Shown: positions 1 through 7,528, counted from the stretch's first letter. The stretch is DNA of 18,146 nucleotides from an uncultured Romboutsia sp. (GCA_937907205.1 CALESE010000120.1:1-18146); one strand, 5' to 3'. Made by a program: numbers and translations. Notes: generated by a model not told the origin, from the letters alone.

Positions 1-837
1 GTTGGTAATGTAATACAAATTGATGCTGAATTAAAAAATTTACTGGTTAGGAATACTACAGAAGACTCACCTTTTAACATAGGAGATATGATTATCTCAA
101 TAAATAATAAAAATATTAGCAATTATGGTGAATTCTCAAATTGTTTATCTTCACTATCTAATGATAATGTAGACGTATTAATTTGTAGATCATCAACTAA
201 TATTACTATTCATACTAATAAGGAAGAATTAGAAAAAATTAATTTTAATAATTTATTATCTGGATTTGCAACACTTACTTATATAGATCCAGATGTTAAT
301 GAATTCGGAGCTGTTGCCCATCCTATAAGTGTTGGTACAACAAGAAAAATACCTATAAAATCTGGTGCTATATCATCTACATCTAACTTAAACTTTCAAC
401 GTTCTATTAAGGGATGTGTTGGATGTATAAATGGTCAAAGATTATCTAGTATAGGTGAATTCACTTATAATAGTGACTTTGGAATAAAGGGAAAGATTAC
501 AAATTTTAATACTCAAAACTTAAAAAAATATAAAGTAGCTTCATTAGACGAAGTTAAACTTGGAAAAGCACAATTATTATTAAAAACTGATGCTGATGAA
601 CCTAAAAAATATGACATACAAATAATAAATGTTTATAATCAAAGGTCTCCTCAAGCTAAAACCATTAAATTTAGAATTACTGATAAAGAACTTTTAGCTA
701 AAACTGGTGGTGTTGTTCAAGGGATGAGTGGTACCCCAATAATACAAAATAATAAAATAATTGGTGCTGTATCTCATGCTATTGAAAATGATCCATCTTT
801 TGGTTATGGAGTATTTATAAAATGGATGATGGAATAA
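1..837 (+). CDS. SpoIVB-family (S55) serine protease, 5' end outside window
   Basis: The frame is open from base 1, so the N-terminus is missing; 278 residues are visible. An apparent PDZ segment (about residues 22-85, with SPFNIGDMIISINNK) leads into an S55 peptidase domain that runs to the C-terminus. The catalytic triad can be read as His107 (FGAVAHP), Asp228 (ITDKELL) and Ser243 (GMSGTP). The Asp-Ser spacing of 15 equals that of B. subtilis SpoIVB (D363/S378 as I recall), and the ending NDPSFGYGVFIKWM is typical of the family. In B. subtilis SpoIVB is a forespore protease that triggers pro-sigma-K processing. C. difficile is reported to carry a second paralogue, SpoIVB2, and the neighbourhood (yunB, class A PBP) suggests this is that paralogue rather than the spo0A-linked one. 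The His motif reads AHP where the SpoIVB I recall has a GH-type motif. Family assignment is firm; which paralogue is inference. Confidence 0.88.
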   Translation, partial: VGNVIQIDAELKNLLVRNTTEDSPFNIGDMIISINNKNISNYGEFSNCLSSLSNDNVDVLICRSSTNITIHTNKEELEKINFNNLLSGFATLTYIDPDVNEFGAVAHPISVGTTRKIPIKSGAISSTSNLNFQRSIKGCVGCINGQRLSSIGEFTYNSDFGIKGKITNFNTQNLKKYKVASLDEVKLGKAQLLLKTDADEPKKYDIQIINVYNQRSPQAKTIKFRITDKELLAKTGGVVQGMSGTPIIQNNKIIGAVSHAIENDPSFGYGVFIKWMME

Positions 838-840
838 ATA

Positions 841-871
841 AAAAATGGTAACTTTTAAGGTTACCATTTTT
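841..871. terminator. Bidirectional rho-independent terminator
   Basis: A 12-bp perfect stem (841-852 with 860-871, core ATGGTAAC/GTTACCAT) closes a 7-nt loop. T-rich tracts follow on both strands. It lies between the convergent protease gene and yunB and touches the yunB stop codon, so it probably ends both transcripts. Confidence 0.85.
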
Positions 872-1569
872 TATTTATTTATATCTTTTATCTCTATATT
901 AGGAAGTACATTTCCTACATTTTCTTTTGGAAGATTAACATAGCTATTTGGAACATCTCCAATTATTACAGTTTCACAGATAGGTATCTGTGCTTTTACT
1001 TCTTTTGTTGATGTTGTAAGTGGAATAACAACTTTAACTTGAGTCTTAGCTTCTAAATATATTCTATGCCTTGTTTGGTTTATGCCTGATGACTCAAAGT
1101 CAGTTTTAAAATCTACAGACACTGTTCCTATTGGCTCAATAGATACTTTAAGTTGGGGACCATATTTTGCAAGAATTGGACTTTTTAAAGCTGTTCCTAT
1201 TGGTATGTATGATGTTGTAGTTTTAACTTGCTTTAATTCCTCTTGGATTAAAAGTGCAACATCTGATGCTATTTTATTCATCATTATAGTATTAGATTGC
1301 ATTAATGTTATTTTACCTTGTGAATCTAGCTTAGTATTTATTAAATCAGAATAATTTATATCATCCTTTACTACTTCAGCAACAGCTTTATTTATAGATC
1401 TATTTGCAAGTTCTAGTGCTTTTGTTTCTGCTAAAACTGTAATGGTAGGGCTCAAACTATTATCTACATATATAAAACTACCTATTAATATTGATAATAT
1501 TAATATTGATACAAAAGCTATGCTTATTTTTTTTATATCTAAACTCTTATCATTAAATGAACTCTTCAA
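871..1569 (-). CDS. yunB: Sporulation protein YunB
   Basis: A 232-residue protein with one N-terminal membrane segment (about residues 15-34) and a long extracytoplasmic part. The family signature is near the C-terminus: VVIPLTTSTKEVKAQIPICE followed by TVIIGDVPNSYVNLP, closely resembling the B. subtilis YunB ending (I recall PIAETIIVGDVPDTY). YunB is a mother-cell (sigma-E) sporulation protein in B. subtilis with no settled biochemical role. The chosen start is TTG at 1567-1569, preceded by the Shine-Dalgarno AAGGGGTG; no in-frame ATG is close enough to preserve the membrane segment. The gene is divergent from the PBP gene and convergent with the protease. I could not find a convincing sigma-E promoter upstream. 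The identification rests on the remembered family signature and is fairly secure. Confidence 0.88.
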   Translation of the reverse strand: MKSSFNDKSLDIKKISIAFVSILILSILIGSFIYVDNSLSPTITVLAETKALELANRSINKAVAEVVKDDINYSDLINTKLDSQGKITLMQSNTIMMNKIASDVALLIQEELKQVKTTTSYIPIGTALKSPILAKYGPQLKVSIEPIGTVSVDFKTDFESSGINQTRHRIYLEAKTQVKVVIPLTTSTKEVKAQIPICETVIIGDVPNSYVNLPKENVGNVLPNIEIKDINK

Positions 1570-1770
1570 AATAACACCCCTTAATATTTTATGTGGGGTA
1601 TTTTAAGTATTCACATATTTTTTTATTTTTAGTAAAAAATAATTAAAATTATATATTATATTTTATAGTTATTAAAATAATTAATAAATCATAAACATAT
1701 AAATATGTCCATTATTTATTAATTATAATAGTTTGAACTATTTTTAATAAAATTCATTTTACCTATTAAA

Positions 1771-1799
1771 TACAAAATTATCCGTATATATGATATAAT
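1771..1799 (+). promoter_or_regulatory. Candidate extended -10 promoter of the PBP gene
   Basis: TATAAT at 1794-1799 is preceded by TG at 1791-1792 (TGaTATAAT, an extended -10). A weak -35 (TACAAA, 1771-1776) sits 17 bp upstream. The start codon is at 1828, giving a short leader with AAGGAGG at 1812-1818. Sigma-A type, by pattern only. Confidence 0.6.
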
Positions 1800-1827
1800 A
1801 TTGCATTAAGTAAGGAGGTTAAGTTTA

Positions 1828-4527
1828 ATGAGTTATGATAATAATGAAGATAGAAATAAAATAAGAAGAAAAAAAGTTAGTTCTTCAAGCAATCAGACTA
1901 GCCAAAAAACTAGTCGACCTTCTAGTAAAAAAAGTTTACCTAAAACTAGTAAAAAGAAAGATAAATTTAAATTCCTTAGAGTTTCGGGAATTGTGATGTT
2001 AGTTTTTCTAGTGGTTGCTTCTGCTGTAGGAACTGGACTAGTCTTTTCTTCATTAAGAGATGTTAAACCAGTTACTGAAGCTCTCTTAAACGAAAAAACG
2101 TATCAAACAACTAAAATGTTATATTCTAATGGAGATCTTCTATCAAATGCACCTAGTGTAAACAAAAAAGAGCCTATACCTATTAAAGATATGCCTGATA
2201 GTATAAAAAAGGCTATTGTTGCAATAGAAGATGAACGTTTTTATGAGCATAATGGTGTAGATATTAAAGGTCTTATAAGATCTGTAGTAAAAACATTAAC
2301 AGGTACTAAACAAGGTGGTAGTACAATACCAATGCAAGTATCTAAGATGCTTCTAACTTCAAATGTTCAAAGTATTCCTCGTAAAATCCAAGATATATAT
2401 TATGCTTATGAAATGAGTAAAACTTTGACTAAAGATCAAATACTTGAAGCTTACTTAAATAACTTTTTCGTAGGTAAAGGTCTTGCTGGAGTTCAAGCTG
2501 GTGCTAAAGGTTACTTTGATAAAGATGCAAAAAGACTTACATTAGCAGAAAGTGCATTACTTGCTGGTGCAACAAAATACCCTGTGAAGTATGCAGCATA
2601 TAAATCTGCTAAATTAGATGGTAATGAAACTAAAGAAGATGTTGAAAATAAACTATTATTTTTCATAAATACTTCTGATGATCTTTTAGATGATCCTACT
2701 ACAGTAGAATTAGAAATGGTCGATAAGCTGAAAAACTGGGGTCTTTTACCTAAAGATGATAATGATAATACATATAAACAGCTAAAAGCTGGTAATATGG
2801 TAGTTAGAAAAGCAATAAACAATCCTGATGCTAAAAAAAGACAGGAAGTTGTTCTAAAGAAAATGTTAGATCTTGGTTATATAACTCAAGAAGAACATGA
2901 TAAAGCAGTATCTGAAGAAATAAAAATAAAGCTTCCTAAGTCTCAAGAGAAAGTATCTTCATCTGTTGAAGACCTTATTGAATCCCAAGTTATAGATGCT
3001 TTAATGGATCGTGGTAATACAAGAGATGAAGCTTATAATATGTTCTACAGTGGTGGTCTAAGAATAACTACTACAATAGACCCTAATATTCAAAGTTCTT
3101 TAGAAGATACATATGAAGATAATAGTAACTTCCCAGCTAACAGAAAAGGTGCTAATGGTATGCCTCAACCTCAATCGGCTATGGTTATTCTAGATTATAG
3201 AACTGGCCATATAAAAGCATTAGTTGGTGGTAGACATATTACAGGTAGAAAAGGTACAAATAGAGCGATCGAACCTCGTCAACCAGGATCTACTATAAAA
3301 CCATTATCTGTTTATACACCTGTAATAGACACTTTAAAACAAACTCAGTCTACTTCTTATAGTGATGCAAAGGGTGGATATCAATTTAAAGATAATAATG
3401 AATGGAACCCAAATACTACTACTAAAGGTAGAGGAAGCATGAGTTTAAGATTAGCATTAGCTAAATCATCAAACACTATAGCTGTAAAAGCCGCTGAAAC
3501 ACTTGGTTCTTCTTATGAAGAAGCTGTTGATGTAATGATTGATTACCTTAAAAACTTCGGTATAAGTACTATAGTAGATAGTAATACTGCTAATAGAGGA
3601 AATAACGATAGAAGATTCCCTGCTTTAACTCTTGGTGGGCTTACTAAAGGTATTTCTCCACTTGAAATGGCTGCTGCTTATGGTACGCTTGCTAATGGTG
3701 GTACTTATGTTGAACCTATACTATTTACTACTATAACAACATACGATAATCAATTATTAGTAAAAAATACACCTGATGAAAATAGAGTTGTAGCACCAGA
3801 AGTTGCCTATGTTCTTACTGATATGCTGCAAGCTGTTATAATTGAAGGTACTGGTGGAGCAGCTAAATTATCTAATAGAATGCCTGTAGCAGGTAAAACT
3901 GGTACTACAAACAATAGTTTAGATGCTTGGTTTGTTGGATATACACCGTACTATGTAGGAGCAACTTATATCGGTGATGATGGTGGAATAGACCCTGATA
4001 CTGGTAAAACTATTGTACGCCAAAAAGTTCCAGGTACAAGTGGAAGTGCTGCTAGATTATGGGCTACTGTTATGAATAAGGTTCATAAAAATTTAGATAA
4101 AATTGAATTTAAAAAACCAGATAATATATACTTTACTAAAATAAATTTATATGATGGTGGTAAATCATCTTTTGGATCAAGTGCTGCATTTATAAAAGGA
4201 ACATATCCTTCTAAGGGATATACTTCTTACTCAAATGTTAAACCTCAAAGTTCAGAAGATAATGATGAAGAAACACCTTCTAATCCAGATTCTGGAGATG
4301 GTGCTACTCCTCCAGATAATTCTGAGGATAGTACTACTCCTCCAAATAATTCTGGCGGTAGTGCTACTCCTCCAAATAATAATTCTGGAGATGGTGCTAC
4401 TCCTCCAGATAATTCTGGCGGTAGTGCTACTCCTCCAGATAATTCTGGTGGTGCTACTCCTCCAGATAATTCTGGCGGTAATACTACTCTTCCAGATAAT
4501 TCTGGTGGTTCTACTCCTACAGAATAA
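1828..4527 (+). CDS. Class A penicillin-binding protein (PBP1A type)
   Basis: An 899-residue bifunctional peptidoglycan synthase. A basic Ser/Lys-rich cytoplasmic tail (about 1-48) precedes one membrane anchor (about 51-74). The GT51 glycosyltransferase domain follows, with EDERFYEHNG (catalytic Glu134 expected) and QGGSTIPMQ at 162-170. The penicillin-binding transpeptidase domain has all three motifs: STIK with nucleophile Ser488, SSN at 547-549 and KTG at 690-692. From residue 822 to the end the protein is a low-complexity tail of about eight imperfect 9-11 residue units of the type SGGSATPPDN. The enzyme polymerises and cross-links glycan strands outside the membrane. The size and tail match my memory of PBP1, the class A PBP of C. 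difficile. The GT51 signature usually reads GGSTITQQ, so TIPMQ is a variant. ATG follows a strong AAGGAGG. Functional class is certain; the tail's role is unknown. Confidence 0.96.
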   Translation: MSYDNNEDRNKIRRKKVSSSSNQTSQKTSRPSSKKSLPKTSKKKDKFKFLRVSGIVMLVFLVVASAVGTGLVFSSLRDVKPVTEALLNEKTYQTTKMLYSNGDLLSNAPSVNKKEPIPIKDMPDSIKKAIVAIEDERFYEHNGVDIKGLIRSVVKTLTGTKQGGSTIPMQVSKMLLTSNVQSIPRKIQDIYYAYEMSKTLTKDQILEAYLNNFFVGKGLAGVQAGAKGYFDKDAKRLTLAESALLAGATKYPVKYAAYKSAKLDGNETKEDVENKLLFFINTSDDLLDDPTTVELEMVDKLKNWGLLPKDDNDNTYKQLKAGNMVVRKAINNPDAKKRQEVVLKKMLDLGYITQEEHDKAVSEEIKIKLPKSQEKVSSSVEDLIESQVIDALMDRGNTRDEAYNMFYSGGLRITTTIDPNIQSSLEDTYEDNSNFPANRKGANGMPQPQSAMVILDYRTGHIKALVGGRHITGRKGTNRAIEPRQPGSTIKPLSVYTPVIDTLKQTQSTSYSDAKGGYQFKDNNEWNPNTTTKGRGSMSLRLALAKSSNTIAVKAAETLGSSYEEAVDVMIDYLKNFGISTIVDSNTANRGNNDRRFPALTLGGLTKGISPLEMAAAYGTLANGGTYVEPILFTTITTYDNQLLVKNTPDENRVVAPEVAYVLTDMLQAVIIEGTGGAAKLSNRMPVAGKTGTTNNSLDAWFVGYTPYYVGATYIGDDGGIDPDTGKTIVRQKVPGTSGSAARLWATVMNKVHKNLDKIEFKKPDNIYFTKINLYDGGKSSFGSSAAFIKGTYPSKGYTSYSNVKPQSSEDNDEETPSNPDSGDGATPPDNSEDSTTPPNNSGGSATPPNNNSGDGATPPDNSGGSATPPDNSGGATPPDNSGGNTTLPDNSGGSTPTE
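4291..4524 (+). repeat. In-frame tandem repeat, mostly 30-bp units, in the PBP tail
   Basis: Units start at 4291, 4321, 4351, 4384, 4414, 4444 and 4471, with a partial eighth at 4501. Most are 30 bp; the third is 33 bp (an extra AAT) and the sixth 27 bp. Every unit begins with TCT and encodes Ser-Gly/Glu-x...Thr-Pro-Pro-Asp/Asn-Asn variants. All length differences are multiples of three, so the frame is kept. Confidence 0.92.
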
Positions 4528-4534
4528 TTAAAAT

Positions 4535-4571
4535 AAAAAGCTAGGTATCAAAATTGATAACTAGCTTTTTT
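4535..4571. terminator. Bidirectional rho-independent terminator between PBP gene and spoVAE
   Basis: The arms AAAAAGCTAG (4535-4544) and CTAGCTTTTT (4561-4570) pair. A G/A mismatch follows, then TATCA/TGATA pairs around an AAAT loop. U-rich tracts lie on both sides, and the two genes are convergent. Confidence 0.85.
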
Positions 4572-4573
4572 AT

Positions 4574-4936
4574 TTAAGGTTTTGCCTTTGGTGTAAATAT
4601 TACTGCCATAACATACCCAAAAAATATTGCTCCTGCTATACCAGCTGATGCTGCTATTGTACCTCCACTAAATATACCTAAAAATCCATCACTTTCTATT
4701 GCTTTCATAACACCTTTAGCAAGAGAATATCCAAAACCTATTATAGGCACTGTTGCTCCTGCCCCACCAAAATTTACGATTTGCTCATATATACCTAAGA
4801 AAGTTAATATAACTCCACTAGTTACATACGTTACCATTACATATGGTGTTTGAAGTTTAAAATAATCCATTAATATTTGTGCTATTAAACAGATTATACC
4901 TCCAACTAAAAATACTTTTATATAGTCTATAAACAT
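4574..4936 (-). CDS. spoVAE: Stage V sporulation protein AE (SpoVAEb type)
   Basis: A 120-residue hydrophobic protein with about four membrane segments and the conserved glycine-rich stretch FGGAGATVPIIGFGYSLAKG. It is the SpoVAEb-type subunit (about 116 residues in B. subtilis) of the SpoVA channel that moves Ca-dipicolinic acid through the inner spore membrane during sporulation and germination. I place the start at the ATG at 4936. The Shine-Dalgarno GAGGAG lies 10 nt upstream and is formed by the last sense codons and stop of spoVAD, so translation is probably coupled. An in-frame ATG 24 bp further upstream lies inside spoVAD and has no comparable ribosome site. This is the last gene of the operon; no spoVAEa, spoVAF or lysA follows in the window. 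Confidence 0.93.
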   Translation of the reverse strand: MFIDYIKVFLVGGIICLIAQILMDYFKLQTPYVMVTYVTSGVILTFLGIYEQIVNFGGAGATVPIIGFGYSLAKGVMKAIESDGFLGIFSGGTIAASAGIAGAIFFGYVMAVIFTPKAKP

Positions 4937-4943
4937 ATCAAAA

Positions 4944-5960
4944 TCACTCCTCATTAACAATTACAACTGCATGAGCTATACATGGTATTGTTTGTTTTTG
5001 CAATGTACTAGTTGGTGAAAGTAATGCACCTGTAGACACTAACATAACTTTATTAAATTCTTTTTTTATAAGCTTATCATAAATATATCCAGTAAATACA
5101 GTTGCAGAACATCCACATCCACTACCACCGCAATGTACATCTTGTGATTTTAAATCAAATATTTCCAAACCACAATCAGTATATACCTTAGATATATCTA
5201 CACCTCTTTGTTTTAGGAAATCTTCAGTAATTTGTTTTCCTAATTTGCCTAAATCACCTGTTGCTATCAAATCAAAGCTATTTGGATCATCTTTTGTATC
5301 ATCAAAATATGAATATATCGTATCTATTGCTGCTGGGGCCATAGCTGCCCCCATATTATTAGCATCATCTATTCCTTCATCTATAACTTTTCCTATCGTT
5401 ACATATTTTACTTTTGGTCCTTCTCCATTTGGCATTATTAATGCACTACCAGCACCTGTTACAGTCCATTGAGCAGTCATTGGTTTTTGATTTCCAAGCT
5501 CTAATGGAAATCTAAATTGTCTTTCTGCCGTACAGTAATGACTAGATGCACCAGAAACACTTAAGTTCGCAAATCCCCCATCTACAAGCATAGAACTTAT
5601 ACATAATCCTTCAGCCATAGTAGAACAAGCTCCATATATACCTAAAAAAGGTATGCCAACTTCTCTAGCTGCAAATGATGATGGTACTATTTGATTTATT
5701 AAGTCTCCACCAATCATAAAATCAATATCTTCTGGTTTTTTACCTGCTTTTTGAATTGCATTTTCTGTAGCAGTTTGAACCATTTTGCTTTCTGCTAATT
5801 CCCAAGTTTTTTCACCATATAAGTCATCAGTTAGTACTAAATCAAAATAATCCTTAAGAGGCCCTTCTCCTTCTTTAGGACCTGCTACACAAGCAGTAGA
5901 TATTATGGTTGGCTTATTTTGCATTTTTACAGTTCTTTTTCCTATTCTTTTACTTTTCAT
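4944..5960 (-). CDS. spoVAD: Stage V sporulation protein AD, DPA-binding thiolase-fold protein
   Basis: 338 residues, the same length as B. subtilis SpoVAD. The sequence has the thiolase/FabH-like architecture, with GIYGACSTMAEG placing Cys112 at the position of the thiolase nucleophile. SSHYCTAERQFRFPLELG and the C-terminal HCGGSGCGCSA are further conserved stretches. SpoVAD is the soluble subunit of the SpoVA complex and binds dipicolinic acid on the outer face of the inner forespore membrane; it is not a working condensing enzyme. The ATG at 5960 follows AAGGAG. Its stop lies 7 nt before the spoVAE start, and 12 nt separate it from spoVAC. Identification is secure. Confidence 0.97.
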   Translation of the reverse strand: MKSKRIGKRTVKMQNKPTIISTACVAGPKEGEGPLKDYFDLVLTDDLYGEKTWELAESKMVQTATENAIQKAGKKPEDIDFMIGGDLINQIVPSSFAAREVGIPFLGIYGACSTMAEGLCISSMLVDGGFANLSVSGASSHYCTAERQFRFPLELGNQKPMTAQWTVTGAGSALIMPNGEGPKVKYVTIGKVIDEGIDDANNMGAAMAPAAIDTIYSYFDDTKDDPNSFDLIATGDLGKLGKQITEDFLKQRGVDISKVYTDCGLEIFDLKSQDVHCGGSGCGCSATVFTGYIYDKLIKKEFNKVMLVSTGALLSPTSTLQKQTIPCIAHAVVIVNEE

Positions 5961-5972
5961 ATTCTAATCTCC

Positions 5973-6413
5973 TTACTTTATAAAATTAAGTAGGTAATAA
6001 ATAAAACCACATATTATTGATGATCCTATTCCATAAACTAATACTGGGCCTGCTATTTTAAATAAATTTGCTCCTACCCCCATAATATATCCTTCTCTTT
6101 TATATTCCATAGCTGGAGATACTATTGAATTTGCAAATCCTGTTATAGGAATTATAGATCCTGCACCTGCTCTTTTACCAATTAAGTCATAAACTCCTAA
6201 ACCTGTAAGTAATGATCCTATAAATATTAATGTCAATGAAGTTGCACTTGATGCAGTTAATTTATCTAGCTGTGCAAATTGCATATATAAATCATTTATT
6301 CCTTGTCCTATTACACATATGATTCCTCCAACTATAAATGCCCAAATATAATTTTTCAAATACTTAGGCTTAGGACTTATTTCATCTACATATTTCTTAT
6401 AATCTTTTTTCAT
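5973..6413 (-). CDS. spoVAC: Stage V sporulation protein AC
   Basis: 146 residues with about four membrane segments. The start MKKDYKKYVDEISPKPKYLK runs into the first hydrophobic segment, as in B. subtilis SpoVAC. GAGSIIPITGFANSIVSPAM is the glycine-rich loop it shares with SpoVAE. SpoVAC is thought to be the mechanosensitive pore component of the DPA channel. The start at 6413 is chosen because AAGGAGG sits 6 nt upstream; this ribosome site contains the last codons and stop of spoVAB, leaving only 2 nt between the genes. A longer reading to 6479 would overlap spoVAB by 64 bp and lacks a ribosome site. Confidence 0.95.
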   Translation of the reverse strand: MKKDYKKYVDEISPKPKYLKNYIWAFIVGGIICVIGQGINDLYMQFAQLDKLTASSATSLTLIFIGSLLTGLGVYDLIGKRAGAGSIIPITGFANSIVSPAMEYKREGYIMGVGANLFKIAGPVLVYGIGSSIICGFIYYLLNFIK

Positions 6414-6415
6414 TT

Positions 6416-6832
6416 CTAACCTCCTTGAATTATAGTCCATCCTACTAAAGAACCTATAACTTTTCCAATTAATAAACATATTATTATATATTTAAAATAC
6501 ATAGTTGGAATATTAATTCTCCGACATATAATCGGAATGTAATCTAGTACTTCTGCTATACCAGAAGATAAAAATCCTACAAAAACACCATAAGATAACC
6601 CAAATATGATAGCTCCTATCCATCCTATTTTCATATTAAAATTTTGAATAGATATTAAGCTTCCTATAAACGTTCCTATAATAAGTATTCCTTCATATAA
6701 GCTAATATATTCCTTGGTTTTGCTAATTTGTGCCATTCTCGGTATTATTCCTACTAAAATTAATATTCCAATTACCCCTGAACCTACTATTAATCCACAT
6801 GATAATCCAAATGTAATTAAAAGTATTTTCAA
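6416..6832 (-). CDS. spoVAB: Stage V sporulation protein AB
   Basis: A 138-residue hydrophobic protein with about four to five membrane segments. It matches B. subtilis SpoVAB (about 141 residues) along its length from memory: GIIPRMAQISKT near residue 28, a central GLSYGVFVGFLSSGIAEVLD, then PIICRRI and a C-terminal GKVIGSLVGW. It is needed, by analogy, for DPA uptake into the forespore, but its molecular job is undefined. It begins with TTG (6830-6832) with GAGG 7 nt upstream; this ribosome site begins right after the spoVAA frame. Its own stop lies within the spoVAC ribosome site. Many clostridial spoVA operons carry only AC, AD and AE, so its presence is informative for taxonomy. Confidence 0.93.
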   Translation of the reverse strand: MKILLITFGLSCGLIVGSGVIGILILVGIIPRMAQISKTKEYISLYEGILIIGTFIGSLISIQNFNMKIGWIGAIIFGLSYGVFVGFLSSGIAEVLDYIPIICRRINIPTMYFKYIIICLLIGKVIGSLVGWTIIQGG

Positions 6833-6841
6833 ATTCTATCC

Positions 6842-7429
6842 TCAAAATTTTTTTCTAATTTCATTTTCTATATCTTTATTTAAAGAATTCACTTTTAAAT
6901 CTAAAGGGCTTGGTTCATCTTTGGAGTAGGTTGGAATAAATTTATTAAAAAATAATGCTACACCAAGTCCAATACCTATCGAATATGGTATCTGAAAATA
7001 TCCTAAGTACTTATTACCATCATTAGTTATAGAATCTACCATTTTAAACTGAGAATGTTCCATATTTACATCAGCATGAAAATTCATTATCCCCATTATA
7101 GAACCCATAAGTACTACTATAGATACTATAATTATTCTTAAATATTTTGTTTTATCTTTTTTATTTTCTTCAAAAAATATTACTATATCATCTGTTTTTA
7201 AAAAGTTAATATGTGCTTTAGGATATTGATTTTTTATTAACTCTATTACTTCTCCTAAATGGATTACATCATATTTAGATTTATTGTTTTTGTAATTTCT
7301 TAAAATAATATTTTTTATATTATTTTTGAAATCTAATGGATATACATCATAAATATCTTCAATTGATATAGATGATTTACTTATATTAAAAGGTTTTATC
7401 TTTTTGGGCATTAAGTAAATATCTTCCAC
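6842..7429 (-). CDS. spoVAA: Stage V sporulation protein AA
   Basis: 195 residues. A soluble N-terminal domain (about 1-92) precedes two membrane segments (about 96-117 and 145-163). Signature stretches shared with B. subtilis SpoVAA are GIMNFHADVNM (113-123), FQIPYSIGIGLG (145-156) and DEPSPLDL (171-178). It is the first gene of the spoVA operon and works with the other SpoVA proteins in DPA transport. The start is GTG at 7427-7429, 8 nt after a strong AAAGGAGG. The hairpin terminator just upstream (7473-7521) separates it from sigF, so it probably has its own promoter; sigma-G would be expected from B. subtilis. No good sigma-G match is visible in the short gap. Confidence 0.94.
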   Translation of the reverse strand: MEDIYLMPKKIKPFNISKSSISIEDIYDVYPLDFKNNIKNIILRNYKNNKSKYDVIHLGEVIELIKNQYPKAHINFLKTDDIVIFFEENKKDKTKYLRIIIVSIVVLMGSIMGIMNFHADVNMEHSQFKMVDSITNDGNKYLGYFQIPYSIGIGLGVALFFNKFIPTYSKDEPSPLDLKVNSLNKDIENEIRKKF

Positions 7430-7464
7430 AAATAATACCTCCTTTTAGATTATTATTTGTCTTT

Positions 7465-7521
7465 ATAAAAAAAATAAACGCTTAATTTATGTAATTTATA
7501 TTACATACTTTAAGCGTTTAT
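7465..7521 (-). terminator. Rho-independent terminator between sigF and spoVAA
   Basis: A 12-bp perfect outer stem (7474-7485 with 7510-7521, core AAACGCTTAA/TTAAGCGTTT) encloses a second 8-bp stem (7488-7495 with 7500-7507) closed by a 4-nt loop. On the minus strand a run of eight T follows at once. It should end the spoIIA transcript and isolate the spoVA operon. Confidence 0.85.
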
Positions 7522-7528
7522 CTTAAAA

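Noticed and set aside
1082..1354. 90-codon plus-strand frame inside yunB
   Set aside because: Antisense to yunB, no ribosome site, no recognisable product.
4235..4531. 98-codon open frame rich in Leu and Ile over the PBP tail
   Set aside because: It is an out-of-frame reading of the 30-bp repeats; the repeat length keeps all frames open. It has no ribosome site and lies inside the intact PBP gene.
6414..6479. N-terminal extension of spoVAC into spoVAB
   Set aside because: It would overlap spoVAB by 64 bp, while the shorter start has AAGGAGG and matches the SpoVAC N-terminus.
7430..7473. Sigma-G promoter for spoVA
   Set aside because: CAAATAATA with an upstream GTTTA is the best match and fits the consensus poorly; not called.
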